The notes below the pieces were generated by a model that was given only the letters and a program-made list of their open reading frames with translations, ran no database searches and was not told where the DNA came from. 64,000 nucleotides of DNA from Lactiplantibacillus daowaiensis (GTDB lineage: Bacteria; Bacillota; Bacilli; Lactobacillales; Lactobacillaceae): assembly GCF_005405085.1 (NCBI RefSeq), contig NZ_BJDJ01000006.1, positions 62,001-126,000 of the forward strand, written 5' to 3'. Made by a program: the position numbers and the translations under genes. Positions 34,139 through 42,599 of this stretch are shown piece by piece (the stretch's first letter is position 1; each line of letters opens with the position of its first letter).

Positions 34139-34522
34139 ATGAATAATCTAAAATTGAATAGGTCGTTGCTCATGTCTGGTCTAGAAACGATTATGATTGG
34201 TGCCTACTTTGTAGCCAACTCATTTCGTTTTGCACGCCCGGACTTTTTTAATACGGTGGCAAGTCATATTGGCGACCCACCATTCGCTACAATTGCAATT
34301 ATCTTAGGCACGATTACGGTGATTGTAGCTGTTTATAATATTCGCCCATTGATTAGCTGGTGCTTTGTCGTTCTCACGTTTGTGTGGATCGTCTATGCGC
34401 TGGCTTTTTTGATCCAAAATATTGAGTTATTGGGACACCCATTTGCACGGTTTGATTGTTGGTTGATGTTTGCTGTGGCTGGGCGGCTAATTTTTGATGC
34501 GTGGGCTGGTGATACCGAATGA
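34139..34522 (+). CDS. Four-helix membrane protein, unknown
   Basis: A protein of 127 residues after AAAGGATG. Four hydrophobic segments are visible: about 12-30, 44-66 (PPFATIAIILGTITVIVAV), 68-92 (SWCFVVLTFVWIVYALAFL) and 100-118. It lies between tail fibre and lysis genes. It may belong to the lysis set, but no holin family is recognised. Confidence 0.65.
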   Translation: MNNLKLNRSLLMSGLETIMIGAYFVANSFRFARPDFFNTVASHIGDPPFATIAIILGTITVIVAVYNIRPLISWCFVVLTFVWIVYALAFLIQNIELLGHPFARFDCWLMFAVAGRLIFDAWAGDTE

Positions 34523-34836
34523 ACTCAGGATTAATTCAAACGTTGCTAACGGTTGGCGGCGGTGTGATTGGCGGCATCATCACTTATTTTGGAACTAAAA
34601 CAAAAGCAAATTCCGATACGGAATCGGTCTACGCGCACTCAATGCCAGATATGATTGCTAAAGTTCAAGAACTACTTGAACAGCTAGAATCAAAGAACGG
34701 AAAAATTGCGGAATTGACATCACAGGTTGAAGACCAATCACATACGATTGATGCTTTAACCAAACAAGTTGGCTTGATGCAAGACAAAATTGATAAATTA
34801 ACGGGGGACAAACAAAATGATGAAATTAGTAAATGA
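34519..34836 (+). CDS. Membrane-anchored coiled-coil protein (lysis region)
   Basis: A protein of 105 residues. Residues 5-23 form a membrane segment (LIQTLLTVGGGVIGGIITY), then a long coiled coil from about 45 to 100 (VQELLEQLESKNGKIAELTS). The layout resembles XhlA-type holin partners. It overlaps both neighbours by 4 and 20 bp. Confidence 0.65.
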   Translation: MNSGLIQTLLTVGGGVIGGIITYFGTKTKANSDTESVYAHSMPDMIAKVQELLEQLESKNGKIAELTSQVEDQSHTIDALTKQVGLMQDKIDKLTGDKQNDEISK

Positions 34837-35239
34837 TGTATTTAGTTGGTTAGTAAATGGCGGGGCAACGGTGATCGCAGTAATCGGTGGCACGATTGCG
34901 GTTAAGGCATGGCCATTAGTCCATAAAATTCTTGATAACAAAGAGGCGATCACTAAGAGTGCCAAGACTAAGCAACATTATGAACAGCTTGAACAATGGG
35001 CGGGGACGGCAGTGGCTGCAGTCTCAGTTAACTTAGATGCCATGGGTTCCGATAAGAAAAAAGAAGCCGTACGTATCGTTAACCGTCAACTTGCCGATCA
35101 TAAAATCGATATTGATATCGAGAATGTAGCTAATGTTGTGGAAGCGGCCTATCAAAGTTTCAAACTAACACAGCCGGCTAGTGATACTAAAGTGGCCGCG
35201 CCAGCAGAGACGATCAACGCTGCTGCCGTAAAAGAATAG
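34817..35239 (+). CDS. Holin, LLH family
   Basis: A protein of 140 residues with one hydrophobic segment near 15-32 (GGATVIAVIGGTIAVKAW) and a long amphipathic helical tail, the pattern of LLH-type holins of lactobacillus phages. It makes the membrane hole that releases the endolysin encoded 11 bp downstream. Confidence 0.82.
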   Translation: MMKLVNDVFSWLVNGGATVIAVIGGTIAVKAWPLVHKILDNKEAITKSAKTKQHYEQLEQWAGTAVAAVSVNLDAMGSDKKKEAVRIVNRQLADHKIDIDIENVANVVEAAYQSFKLTQPASDTKVAAPAETINAAAVKE

Positions 35240-35250
35240 GAGATGATCCT

Positions 35251-36294
35251 GTGCCAGAATTTAATGATGTGGCTGTCTATCAGCCTACCACTCAGGCGTA
35301 TTTTAAGAAGCTAAAGAGCTACGGTAGTAGTGGAGTCCTAGTAAAGCTCACTCAGGGCAGTGCTAGCGGTACCGCCTATGTCAATATTAGTGCAAAGTCG
35401 CAATTAGCCAGTGCACGAGCTGTTGGCTTGCCAGTTGGCGCCTACCATTATCTTACTTGCAACTCTTCACGATATGGCGCTGGTGATCCTGTGGCTGAGG
35501 CTCAATGGTTTGTGAAGCATTTAAAGTCTCATGGCATCAAGGAAACGGAGCCAGTTATTGTTGACGTTGAAGATGGATCGCTGATGACCAATCCGACCAA
35601 AGACGTTAAAGCCTTTGTGTCCTATGTGGAATCACAAGGATATAAAAACGTTTGGGTCTATACAATGGGCAGTTGGTTCGGAAATCGTTTATCTACTAGC
35701 CTTACTAAACGATGGTGGATTGCCTGGTATGGCATCTCTAAGCTGCCTATTAGTGCTAAAGCATGGCAATACACCGATAATTGGAAGCGGATTGGCGTTG
35801 ATGGTAGCATCGACTATAATGGCGTAATGTTTAAGTATGATGATGGAAAAGTAACCACTAAAACTAAAAAAGCTTCCTATTATGGTTGGAATCCTAAGTT
35901 AGTTCAGGCTTTGACACCAATCGGTATCTATAAAGATGTTGAGTTTAAGCACCGGGTCCGATATTTCAAAGCTGGTACTCAGTTTAAAATTAAATCAGTT
36001 GCTAAAAGTAAAGCTGGAACACCACGTTTAGTCACGGAGTCCGGCTTTTATATTACCGCCAATAGGACAAACGTTCGGAACTGGTACTATGTGACCAATC
36101 CGAAATCTGTGACGATTATCAAGTCAACTTATCTGTATAAGGATAAGGGCCGTACAAAGAGAGTTCGTAAGTACGGAAAGGGCACAGTATTCACGATTAC
36201 TGGCGTTATTCGTTGGGGTGACATCTGGCTGCTTAAAACCGAGTCTGGATTTTATCTCACTGCCAATAAAGATTATGTAAGAATTAATAGCTAA
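35251..36294 (+). CDS. Endolysin: GH25 muramidase with wall-binding repeats
   Basis: A protein of 347 residues with a GTG start after AGGAGA. Residues 1-200 are a GH25 barrel (DVAVYQ start, GAYHYL, PVIVDVED with the catalytic acidic pair region). Two similar SH3-like repeats follow at about 208-275 and 280-345, each ending TESGFYLTAN or similar, as in DUF5776-type binding domains. It cuts the glycan chain of peptidoglycan. No signal peptide, so it needs the holin. Confidence 0.9.
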   Translation: MPEFNDVAVYQPTTQAYFKKLKSYGSSGVLVKLTQGSASGTAYVNISAKSQLASARAVGLPVGAYHYLTCNSSRYGAGDPVAEAQWFVKHLKSHGIKETEPVIVDVEDGSLMTNPTKDVKAFVSYVESQGYKNVWVYTMGSWFGNRLSTSLTKRWWIAWYGISKLPISAKAWQYTDNWKRIGVDGSIDYNGVMFKYDDGKVTTKTKKASYYGWNPKLVQALTPIGIYKDVEFKHRVRYFKAGTQFKIKSVAKSKAGTPRLVTESGFYITANRTNVRNWYYVTNPKSVTIIKSTYLYKDKGRTKRVRKYGKGTVFTITGVIRWGDIWLLKTESGFYLTANKDYVRINS

Positions 36295-36301
36295 ACTTAA
36301 T

Positions 36302-36341
36302 CCCCGTACTAGTCACTTTTGACTGGTATGGGGATTTTTTT
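36302..36341 (+). terminator. Terminator of the phage late operon
   Basis: A long stem starting CCCCGTACTAGTC and ending GGTATGGGG, loop near ACTTTT, followed by T7. It ends the lysis genes. Confidence 0.9.
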
Positions 36342-36483
36342 GTATCTTAATCTTTGAATAAAACGATGCGGATATGCATCAAAATGGATTGCTTTTGCAT
36401 ACGATGATTAGAGCAAATCAACAACTTTTTCAAAAGTGAAAGTAAGTCTTAGCTAAAATAATATCGTTAAAAATTTTTCTCTG

Positions 36484-36507
36484 AAAAAAGGTACAAAAAA
36501 GGTACAA
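36484..36507 (+). repeat. Tandem AAAAAAGGTACAA repeat, possible integrase arm sites
   Basis: Two perfect 13-bp copies (36484-36496 and 36495-36507) 11 bp apart, about one helical turn. Tyrosine integrases often bind such short direct repeats beside the attachment core. Its position past the lysis genes fits, but the integrase is not in the window. Confidence 0.45.
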
Positions 36508-36513
36508 GCACAT

Positions 36514-36545
36514 AAAAAAATGACTCTACCGCTTAGTAGCAGTAG
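36514..36545 (-). terminator. Leftward terminator at the phage edge
   Basis: On the minus strand an 8-bp stem CTACTGCT/AGCGGTAG with one T-G pair and loop ACTA, followed after a short AGTCA by T7. It would stop leftward transcripts entering the phage from the chromosome side. Confidence 0.6.
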
Positions 36546-36562
36546 GGCCAAAGAGTTAGGTT

Positions 36563-36589
36563 TAAGTACAATATGGGGGATTGTACTTA
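36563..36589. repeat. Inverted repeat TAAGTACAAT with G-rich loop
   Basis: A perfect 10-bp dyad TAAGTACAAT/ATTGTACTTA around ATGGGGG. There is no T run after it, so it is not a terminator. It could be a protein site or part of the attachment region. Confidence 0.5.
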
Positions 36590-36840
36590 CTTGTCCATCC
36601 ACTTTGGGGGAGTAAAATGAACAAGTGTATAATTATTAGGTACAAGGGTATAGTATTACATAATTGTGAAGATTTTGTGAAGATTAGGCCTAAAACGGAA
36701 AAAAGTTGGTTTTATTTTTAAAAAAGTATACAAATTATTTATATTAATAGATTAATTATTAAATAATAATCATCCTAAATCTAATCTATCATGGTTTGAA
36801 TGGTTAATACATAAAAATATTACTTTTTAAGCTTCACTTG

Positions 36841-36869
36841 TTGACTTTCACTGGTAAAATCTTGATACT
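36841..36869 (+). promoter_or_regulatory. Predicted promoter of the S53 protease gene
   Basis: TTGACT (36841-36846), 17 bp, GATACT (36864-36869), about 28 bp before the AAGTGGGGG ribosome site. Confidence 0.6.
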
Positions 36870-36903
36870 TGAGATAAGTTAAGCAGAGAAGTGGGGGTTA
36901 ACC

Positions 36904-38796
36904 ATGAAAAAAGAATGGATCGCAACGTTAGGGTTAGTCGTTGGTCTAAGCAGTAGCATTATGATAGCGCAACCAATGACGGGGCACGCTAGCACGACGA
37001 CTTTATCGGATACGATTGCACCACGGGTGAAGTCTAGCAGTAGCAAGACGAAGGTTAGTAAGAGCAAAACGGAAGTTATTGATATCGTTTTAAAGCCACG
37101 TAACAGCAGTGCTTTGAGTAAGTACAGCTATGCCACGGTCAATCCAAAGTCAGCTAGTTACCACAAATATTTGACACCGGCTGAATTTGGTAAGCAATAT
37201 GGTCAATCAACTAAGACACTCAACACAATCAAAGCGTATTTGAAGAAGCACAATTTAAGCTATAAAGTTTACGGTGGTAACTTGGTAATTCGAGCGACCG
37301 GGAAAGTTAGCAACATTAATAAAGCTTTTGGCGTCACGTTAGTCAAAGTTAAGGTCAAAGGGAAAACTTACCAGACACATACGCAGCAAGCCAAAGTGCC
37401 AAGTAGCTTTAAAGGCAAGATCAATGCCGTGCTCGGGTTATCCAGTTATGGTAAATACAAATCAAATTTAACGACGGCACATTCATCAAAAGGTCAACTT
37501 AGCGTTGATCAAACGACGCAACCGCAAAAATTTGCCAATCAATATAAGTTGGATAAATTATACGAACAAGGTTTGACTGGGAAAGGCCAACGCATCGCGA
37601 TTTTATCGTTTGCCAACTTCCATCCAGCTGATGCGGCGTATTATTGGAAAAAAGAAGGTATTCCGGGGTCTCAAAGTAATATTACCCGGTACAACATCGA
37701 TGGTGGTTCTAGTTGGACTGGTTATAATGAAACGACATTGGATGTTGAACAAGCTGGTGCGGTGGCACCGGATGCCAAATTAGATGTTTATTTAGCCCCA
37801 CAAACGGATACTGGGATGATCAATGCCCTGGCAACGATTGTGGCTAAGAATAACGCCTCGCAATTGACAACGAGTTGGGGTCAAAGTGAAGGCACCTTGC
37901 TATCAGCGATTAGTCAAGGTGCCGAGACGAGTGCTTATGCTAAAGCCTTCAATACGATTTTCCAACAGGCTGCGGTTCAAGGTATCTCAACATTTGCGGC
38001 TACCGGTGATAATGGTGCTTACGATAGTATTTTAGATAATGCCGGTAGTTATCGGACTGATAAAACGGTTGATTTTCCAGCGGATTCTGCTTATGTGACG
38101 GCATTAGGTGGGACGACGTTACCATTTACGTCAAGTTATACGTTAGGTTCAACGAAAGTTAAAGTTGACGTGAAAACCGAACGGGCTTGGGGATCAGATT
38201 ACCTCTATAATCGCTTTGATAAGAGTTACTATTCAAGTTACCAAGACCGCATGGATGATTACTTCTCCGGTGGCGGTGGGGGCTTTAGTCGTTTGAATAA
38301 AACGACGCCGGCTTTCCAACGGACGTTGATCGGTGACGGGGTCAATACGTTTGCGGCTGTCAACTTATGGCAACTTAGCAACAGTAGTTTGACCCGGACT
38401 AGTAAGACGACTTACACCACTGGGACAGGGACTGGTCGGAACGTGCCTGATTTAGCATTTAATGCGGATCCAAATACAGGTTATGACTTATATTTGAGTT
38501 CAGCTAAGACGGTTGGCAAGTCACCTAAATGGTATGTCTCTGGTGGGACGAGCGTGGTGGCACCACAAGTCGCCGCTGCTAATGCAGTCATGAATAGTGG
38601 ATTAAGCAGCCGTATCGGTTACTGGAATCCACAAATTTATCGGTTAGCTAAGACGTCATCATCGCCATTTACACCATTGACATCTAAGACGGATAACACG
38701 AACTTGTATTACACCGGTCAACCTGGCAAGCGCTACAATCAAGCCACTGGGTTAGGTACCGCTAATTTCAAGACATTATTTGAACAATTGAAATAA
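36904..38796 (+). CDS. Secreted S53 (sedolisin) serine-carboxyl protease
   Basis: A protein of 630 residues. A signal peptide is cut near residue 30 (AQPMTGHAS). A prokumamolisin-type prodomain spans about 55-200 (KPRNSSALSKYSYATVNPKS). The catalytic core has Glu276 and Asp280 (ETTLD), Asp369 in ATGDNGAYD, and Ser550 in SGGTSVVAP. The C-terminus (DLAFNADPNTGYD, NQATGLGTANFKTL) carries the usual calcium-site pattern. It should be secreted, self-activated in acid and digest proteins. It appears to be a chromosomal gene. Confidence 0.92.
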   Translation: MKKEWIATLGLVVGLSSSIMIAQPMTGHASTTTLSDTIAPRVKSSSSKTKVSKSKTEVIDIVLKPRNSSALSKYSYATVNPKSASYHKYLTPAEFGKQYGQSTKTLNTIKAYLKKHNLSYKVYGGNLVIRATGKVSNINKAFGVTLVKVKVKGKTYQTHTQQAKVPSSFKGKINAVLGLSSYGKYKSNLTTAHSSKGQLSVDQTTQPQKFANQYKLDKLYEQGLTGKGQRIAILSFANFHPADAAYYWKKEGIPGSQSNITRYNIDGGSSWTGYNETTLDVEQAGAVAPDAKLDVYLAPQTDTGMINALATIVAKNNASQLTTSWGQSEGTLLSAISQGAETSAYAKAFNTIFQQAAVQGISTFAATGDNGAYDSILDNAGSYRTDKTVDFPADSAYVTALGGTTLPFTSSYTLGSTKVKVDVKTERAWGSDYLYNRFDKSYYSSYQDRMDDYFSGGGGGFSRLNKTTPAFQRTLIGDGVNTFAAVNLWQLSNSSLTRTSKTTYTTGTGTGRNVPDLAFNADPNTGYDLYLSSAKTVGKSPKWYVSGGTSVVAPQVAAANAVMNSGLSSRIGYWNPQIYRLAKTSSSPFTPLTSKTDNTNLYYTGQPGKRYNQATGLGTANFKTLFEQLK

Positions 38797-38808
38797 CTTA
38801 AACATAAA

Positions 38809-38837
38809 CGGTCGTCCAATTGGGCGACCGCTTTTTT
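38809..38837 (+). terminator. Terminator of the S53 gene
   Basis: Stem CGGTCGTCC/GGGCGACCG with loop AATT, followed by C and T6. Confidence 0.88.
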
Positions 38838-38922
38838 GTCGGCAAAATCTGCGTGGGTAAACGGGTGTATCTTGAAAATAGTTGCGCTAAAATGAAAGCG
38901 AGGACATGAAGAGGTGAAAGCG

Positions 38923-39618
38923 ATGCAGATCGTTGATCGAGGCTTGAGCTGGTTATGGCGATTAGGCTTGATGGCCATGCTGGCACTAGGTGTGATGTTG
39001 CCACCAATGTTATTACAATTAATTAACGAATTAGTGGCCCAATTTTACGAATGGCCCTGGCAATTGGGGCTCGTATTAGCGTATTTAGCGACTTTTGTCG
39101 TTGTAAGTTATGTGGCTTATCGCATCTATCGCCACTATACCGGTAACTGGCATTGGCCTAGTTTAACGAAACGTGACTTTTGGCTCGTCTTAGGCAGCTA
39201 TATGGTCATCTTGATGTTAGAAAGTGGCTTTCAGTTATTAAACCGGTTATTTTACCAGCAAACTGAAACACAAAATAATGCGGCGATTGAAGCCTTGATG
39301 ACTGGGAGTACCTTGGCGTTGTGGCTGCAAGCATTGAGTGCGGTGTTTTTAACGCCTATCATGGAAGAACTGGTTTTTCGCGGGGTATTAATGAATCTGT
39401 TTTTTAAACACGATTGGTTAAATGTGCTATTGAGCGGGGTGGTATTTGGCAGTTTACATACGACTAATACCTTACCGAGTTTTTTAATTTACTTCACCAT
39501 GGGACTGATTTTAGCTGGTGTTTATCATTGGTCGGGCAAGTTGTTAGCACCAATGTTGTTGCACTTTTTGATTAATGCAGGGGCGATGAGTGTGATTTTG
39601 ACCACGATGTTGACCTAA
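38923..39618 (+). CDS. CPBP-family intramembrane metalloprotease
   Basis: A protein of 231 residues from ATG 38923 (GAGGTGA upstream). It has seven to eight membrane helices. The CPBP (Abi) motifs are present: EELVFRG (Glu148, Glu149, Arg153), FGSLH (His179) and HFLIN (His214, Asn218). Family members cleave prenylated or membrane peptides and in lactobacilli often give self-immunity to bacteriocins, but no bacteriocin gene is near. Confidence 0.88.
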   Translation: MQIVDRGLSWLWRLGLMAMLALGVMLPPMLLQLINELVAQFYEWPWQLGLVLAYLATFVVVSYVAYRIYRHYTGNWHWPSLTKRDFWLVLGSYMVILMLESGFQLLNRLFYQQTETQNNAAIEALMTGSTLALWLQALSAVFLTPIMEELVFRGVLMNLFFKHDWLNVLLSGVVFGSLHTTNTLPSFLIYFTMGLILAGVYHWSGKLLAPMLLHFLINAGAMSVILTTMLT

Positions 39619-39624
39619 AAAAAA

Positions 39625-39645
39625 GGACGCAACAGCGTCCTTTTT
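39625..39645. terminator. Bidirectional terminator between convergent genes
   Basis: Perfect stem GGACGC/GCGTCC with loop AACA, flanked by an A run on the left and T5 on the right. It serves the CPBP gene and the MarR gene. Confidence 0.88.
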
Positions 39646-39652
39646 GGTCTGA

Positions 39653-40129
39653 TTAGAAATCAGGACCGTCGTAGTCAATTTTTTTTGGATTGGCGTTTTT
39701 AATGCGGTCGGCAGCAAAGTTGACCGTATCACGAGTCTCTTGATAGGTCTTTTCGTCCATGCCTAACAGATCCATGCACGTATTGACGTGCGCGAAAATT
39801 TCAGGTTTTGCATCGATTGCTTTTTGTGAAAGCGAGATATTGACTTGCCGTTCGTCATTTTCATCACGTTTACGTTCAACCCAACCCTGGGTCTGCATCC
39901 GCTTAAGTAGTGGTGTCAAGGTCCCACTGTCGAGATTGACGTGTGAGCCGAGTTCGCGGACAGTCATTGGACTGTTTTCCCAAAGGGCTAACAAAGTGAT
40001 GTATTGCGGGTAAGTTAGCTTAAACGGTGCTAACGCTTCGGCATAGAAATGATTGAACCGTTTGCTAGCTGTGTATAAAGCGAAACACAATTGTTCGTCT
40101 AATAAAATATTCTTAGTTGGGGTTGCCAT
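39653..40129 (-). CDS. OhrR-type MarR regulator
   Basis: A protein of 158 residues. It has the MarR winged helix (TVRELGSHVNLDSGTLTPLL) and an N-terminal Cys15 in DEQLCFALYTASK, the position of the peroxide-sensing cysteine of OhrR. Such proteins release DNA when the cysteine is oxidised by organic peroxide. No ohr-like peroxidase gene is adjacent, so the target may be elsewhere or the gene itself. Start preceded by AAAGGAG. Confidence 0.85.
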   Translation of the reverse strand: MATPTKNILLDEQLCFALYTASKRFNHFYAEALAPFKLTYPQYITLLALWENSPMTVRELGSHVNLDSGTLTPLLKRMQTQGWVERKRDENDERQVNISLSQKAIDAKPEIFAHVNTCMDLLGMDEKTYQETRDTVNFAADRIKNANPKKIDYDGPDF

Positions 40130-40158
40130 CGAACCAGCTCCTTTTCATTTTCTAGTAT

Positions 40159-40196
40159 ATTGTACGCAATTAATTAGTTATTTGCAATATATATTG
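40159..40196 (-). promoter_or_regulatory. Promoter and palindromic operator of the MarR gene
   Basis: On the minus strand TTGCAA (40187-40182), 17 bp, TACAAT (40164-40159). A perfect 12-bp palindrome CAATATATATTG (40185-40196) overlaps the -35. This position suits autorepression. Confidence 0.65.
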
Positions 40197-40243
40197 ATTA
40201 TACTTATTGGAAAAAAACAAATTATTTATGAAAAAGTGGCAGA

Positions 40244-40741
40244 TTAAGCGGTTTGCCCCAAATCGGTGGTTAAAAACAACTTGGCTAACGCCGTCTGATT
40301 TAAGACGATTTGGTGATTATCATGAAAGGCATAGACTGGTACTTGCATTGGTAGTGTCGTTGCTTGATGGTTCATTACCGGAACGTCGCAAGTGGTCCGT
40401 AATTGATGCTGTTTTGGTGCGGGCATGCTGGCTGGAACTTGTTTGATTTTTAGGGTTGTTGCAATCACTAACTTATTAGTTGGTTGTTTAACATGCCGAA
40501 CCTTGATACCATGTAGCCGGTCCTTTAACTGGAAGCCGTGATTTGTGATCCGGGTGAGTTGTTGTTTTAAATTCAACTCATAGTAATGTTGGTCGTTGAT
40601 GTTTTTCAACCGGATTTTAAATTGGCCGAATGGAATGATGCGGTCGTCATCTTGAACATTGAGCCGATGTTCATCAAAAGTCGTTTTAGTCGTCATCGGT
40701 TCAAACGTATAAGTTGCTAAAAGTTGGTTCACTTTGTTCAA
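40244..40741 (-). CDS. Hypothetical protein, 165 residues, TTG start
   Basis: AGGGAGTG precedes a TTG start. A soluble basic protein with beta segments (FGQFKIRLKNINDQHYYEL, HGIKVRHVKQPTNKLVI) and a Pro/Gln-rich middle. No family is recognised. It is transcribed alone, divergent from the next small gene. Confidence 0.6.
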   Translation of the reverse strand: MNKVNQLLATYTFEPMTTKTTFDEHRLNVQDDDRIIPFGQFKIRLKNINDQHYYELNLKQQLTRITNHGFQLKDRLHGIKVRHVKQPTNKLVIATTLKIKQVPASMPAPKQHQLRTTCDVPVMNHQATTLPMQVPVYAFHDNHQIVLNQTALAKLFLTTDLGQTA

Positions 40742-40878
40742 AATATCACTCCCTAGCTCTAACCTAGTCCCTTCAGGCTAAAAGTCAACTAATTCGGCAA
40801 GATTCGTCACGATATTTGCGCATGGAAAGGCTTTCCAGTAAAATTAACCTTGAACTGAAGTTAAAAGGGGGGAACAAC

Positions 40879-41157
40879 ATGTTTATGACCACTGGTGATT
40901 TGCAACGGTCACACATGATTAAAACGGTCGTTTCAGCGACTGAACATACAATGTTCGAATCTGATGCCATTGATCAATTCGAAGGTTTCGATGATTTAAT
41001 TGAAAAAGTAAAAGCTGATTTAATGCAAAAGGCTGCTGATAATGATGGCGATGGTTTGATCTATGTGAACTTTAACACTCAGGTCGTACGGATGAGTGTC
41101 GCACCACGCTTTTTAGTAGTGACTGGTTATGGAACTGTCGTGAAGTTAGCAAAATAG
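40879..41157 (+). CDS. Small protein, possibly YbjQ-like
   Basis: A protein of 92 residues from ATG 40879 (AAAAGGGGGG upstream); the earlier frame from 40816 lacks a ribosome site. It has an N-terminal TTGDL segment, helices, and a C-terminal DGLIYVNFNTQVVRMSVAPRF then TGYGTVVKLAK. This recalls the heavy-metal-binding YbjQ fold (GTAV ending), but length and match are weak. A perfect dyad TGGAAAGGCTTTCCA lies at 40823-40837, possibly an operator. Confidence 0.55.
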   Translation: MFMTTGDLQRSHMIKTVVSATEHTMFESDAIDQFEGFDDLIEKVKADLMQKAADNDGDGLIYVNFNTQVVRMSVAPRFLVVTGYGTVVKLAK

Positions 41158-41184
41158 CAGTTGCGTTGTAAAACGGACAGTTTA

Positions 41185-41727
41185 TTAGCGTCGTGATGGC
41201 CGATACCCCGCTGCCTGCGCTTCAGCTTCGCTGTTGAAATAAACGGTATGTCCTGGACTGATACGATAACTGCGCTGACCAGGTAGATGGTAAATACGGG
41301 TTTTACTGTTGCCAATAATGCCACCGTTAGTACTGGTGGTACTGCTGGCACTTGTAGTGGCAGTAGACTCGCTGTCATTGCTTTCACCGGTTGTTTTTTT
41401 CGAAGTTTTGCTGACACTGGATTTTGAAAGCGATTTAGCCTTGGCTTTCTTTTTGGCCGCTTGGGTGGCCTTTTTGCTAGCAGCTTCAGTCCGAGCTTGT
41501 TCAACCGATTCGGCTTCAGCACTACTTTCTGACGCTGAAATGGCGGCGGAGTCGGCAAGTGAACTGGCTTTAGCTTGGGCTTTGGAACTGGCAACGACCA
41601 TTGATGAACTCGCGGCCGCTGCTTGAACGGCACGATGATGTTGCTTGACTTGATGCAGACCAAAGGATAGTCCACCGAATAATGTAATGAAGAGTCCAAT
41701 GAGGGCTCGTTTTGACAATTGTGGCAT
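41185..41727 (-). CDS. Secreted or membrane-anchored protein with Ser/Ala-rich linker
   Basis: A protein of 180 residues. Residues 8-25 form a signal or anchor helix. Residues 35-130 are low-complexity Ser, Ala and Lys. The last 45 residues (IIGNSKTRIYHLPGQRSYR, VYFNSEAEAQAAGYRPS) form the small Ada-like or sunset domain found at the end of some secreted nucleases. No nuclease part is present here, so it may be a wall- or DNA-associated module alone. Confidence 0.75.
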   Translation of the reverse strand: MPQLSKRALIGLFITLFGGLSFGLHQVKQHHRAVQAAAASSSMVVASSKAQAKASSLADSAAISASESSAEAESVEQARTEAASKKATQAAKKKAKAKSLSKSSVSKTSKKTTGESNDSESTATTSASSTTSTNGGIIGNSKTRIYHLPGQRSYRISPGHTVYFNSEAEAQAAGYRPSRR

Positions 41728-41905
41728 AAAAATGACGCCTCCTAGTTAATGATTAAGCTGATCAGCTTTTCTATAAGGTAACTCCGTAAAAGACCAGTCT
41801 AAAAATTTATTCGTACTAAAAAAATTTGAAACTTATGTCTAGGGAACGGTTTTAGTTGTGTTAAAATTTGCTATTGAAATAATGCGTCAAAGGAGATCTG
41901 ATAAA

Positions 41906-42046
41906 ATGGCTGATAAAACCAAGTCTACTAAGGGAAAGCAACCGGCTGAGACATTACCCACGCGTGCGGAAGTTAAAGCTAAATTACGGGCAGCGTTATT
42001 AGATACTGATTTTCGTAAACAATTCGCTAAACCGGGTAAAAAGTAG
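41906..42046 (+). CDS. Small basic protein, 46 residues
   Basis: AAAGGAGA precedes ATG 41906. The product is Lys-rich (MADKTKSTKGKQPAETL start, KQFAKPGKK end) with a helical middle. It resembles small unnamed proteins of lactobacilli. It lies just before tRNA-Leu. Confidence 0.55.
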   Translation: MADKTKSTKGKQPAETLPTRAEVKAKLRAALLDTDFRKQFAKPGKK

Positions 42047-42125
42047 GTTAACTGCATAAATATAGAAAAAGGTTTATTTTTAGCCCGCTTTTCGCTATAA
42101 TTAAAGCTGTTGTTGAAAGACAATT

Positions 42126-42209
42126 GCCCTAGTGGCGGAACTGGCAGACGCGCAGCGTTCAGGTCGCTGTATTGGCAACAATGTACAGGTTCGAATCCTG
42201 CCTGGGGCA
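42126..42209 (+). tRNA. tRNA-Leu(CAG)
   Basis: Acceptor GCCCTAG pairs with CTGGGGC; D arm, long variable arm typical of Leu, and T arm CAGG-TTCGAAT-CCTG are present. The anticodon loop TTCAGGT reads CAG. CCA is not encoded. Confidence 0.95.
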
Positions 42210-42225
42210 TCATAATATCGAAGCA

Positions 42226-42258
42226 GACCTTGCTAACTACGGTTAGTGAGGTCTTTTT
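42226..42258 (+). terminator. Terminator after tRNA-Leu
   Basis: Imperfect stem GACCTTGCTAAC/GGTTAGTGAGGTC with a short loop, then T6. Confidence 0.8.
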
Positions 42259-42599
42259 TGTAAGTGCACAAGTAAACTGGATATCCTAAATGAGGGTGCT
42301 TAATGAAGATGACTTGGCGGCAATATCATGTTAGCAATTAAAGCACGACATGATTATGTTCAGAAGCAGTTATCACTAAGCGCATTGTGATTATCAAACG
42401 AAGCAACAGTTTTCCCATTACCCGACGGCACGGATTAAGCTAGTAAACTTGTGTCGGCCCATCATAAATCAAACTAATCTAAATTTAATTTTTAAGGCGC
42501 TAATATAGCAGCTTATATCAGGATTGAAGCCACTACAAAATTAATCATTGACATTTAACTCATAAAGTTTTAATGTAAATAACAACTTAAATATTCGTC
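42259..42599. other. Intergenic region without a supported gene
   Basis: About 340 bp. Reading frames are short and interrupted. One frame at about 42328-42387 (LAIKARHDYVQKQLSLSAL) continues in a shifted frame (YQTKQQFSHYPTARIKLV), which may be a decayed gene; I cannot name it. No hairpin or repeat stands out. Confidence 0.5.

Larger units (their letters stand above)
36342..36903. other. Noncoding region with probable phage right end
   Basis: About 560 bp without a gene. It holds a tandem 13-bp repeat, a minus-strand terminator, a 10-bp inverted repeat with a G-rich loop and a promoter for the S53 protease. The attachment core must lie here or close by, since phage genes end at 36294 and chromosomal genes start at 36904, but without the left end the core cannot be fixed. 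Confidence 0.6.

Noticed and set aside
41127-41699. 190-codon leftward frame overlapping the secreted protein gene
   Set aside because: It is a low-complexity shadow of the Ser/Ala-rich linker in another frame; the gene at 41185 has signal and C-terminal domain.
42328-42480. Decayed gene in the gap after tRNA-Leu
   Set aside because: The frame is broken and no family is recognisable, so it is only mentioned in the intergenic entry.
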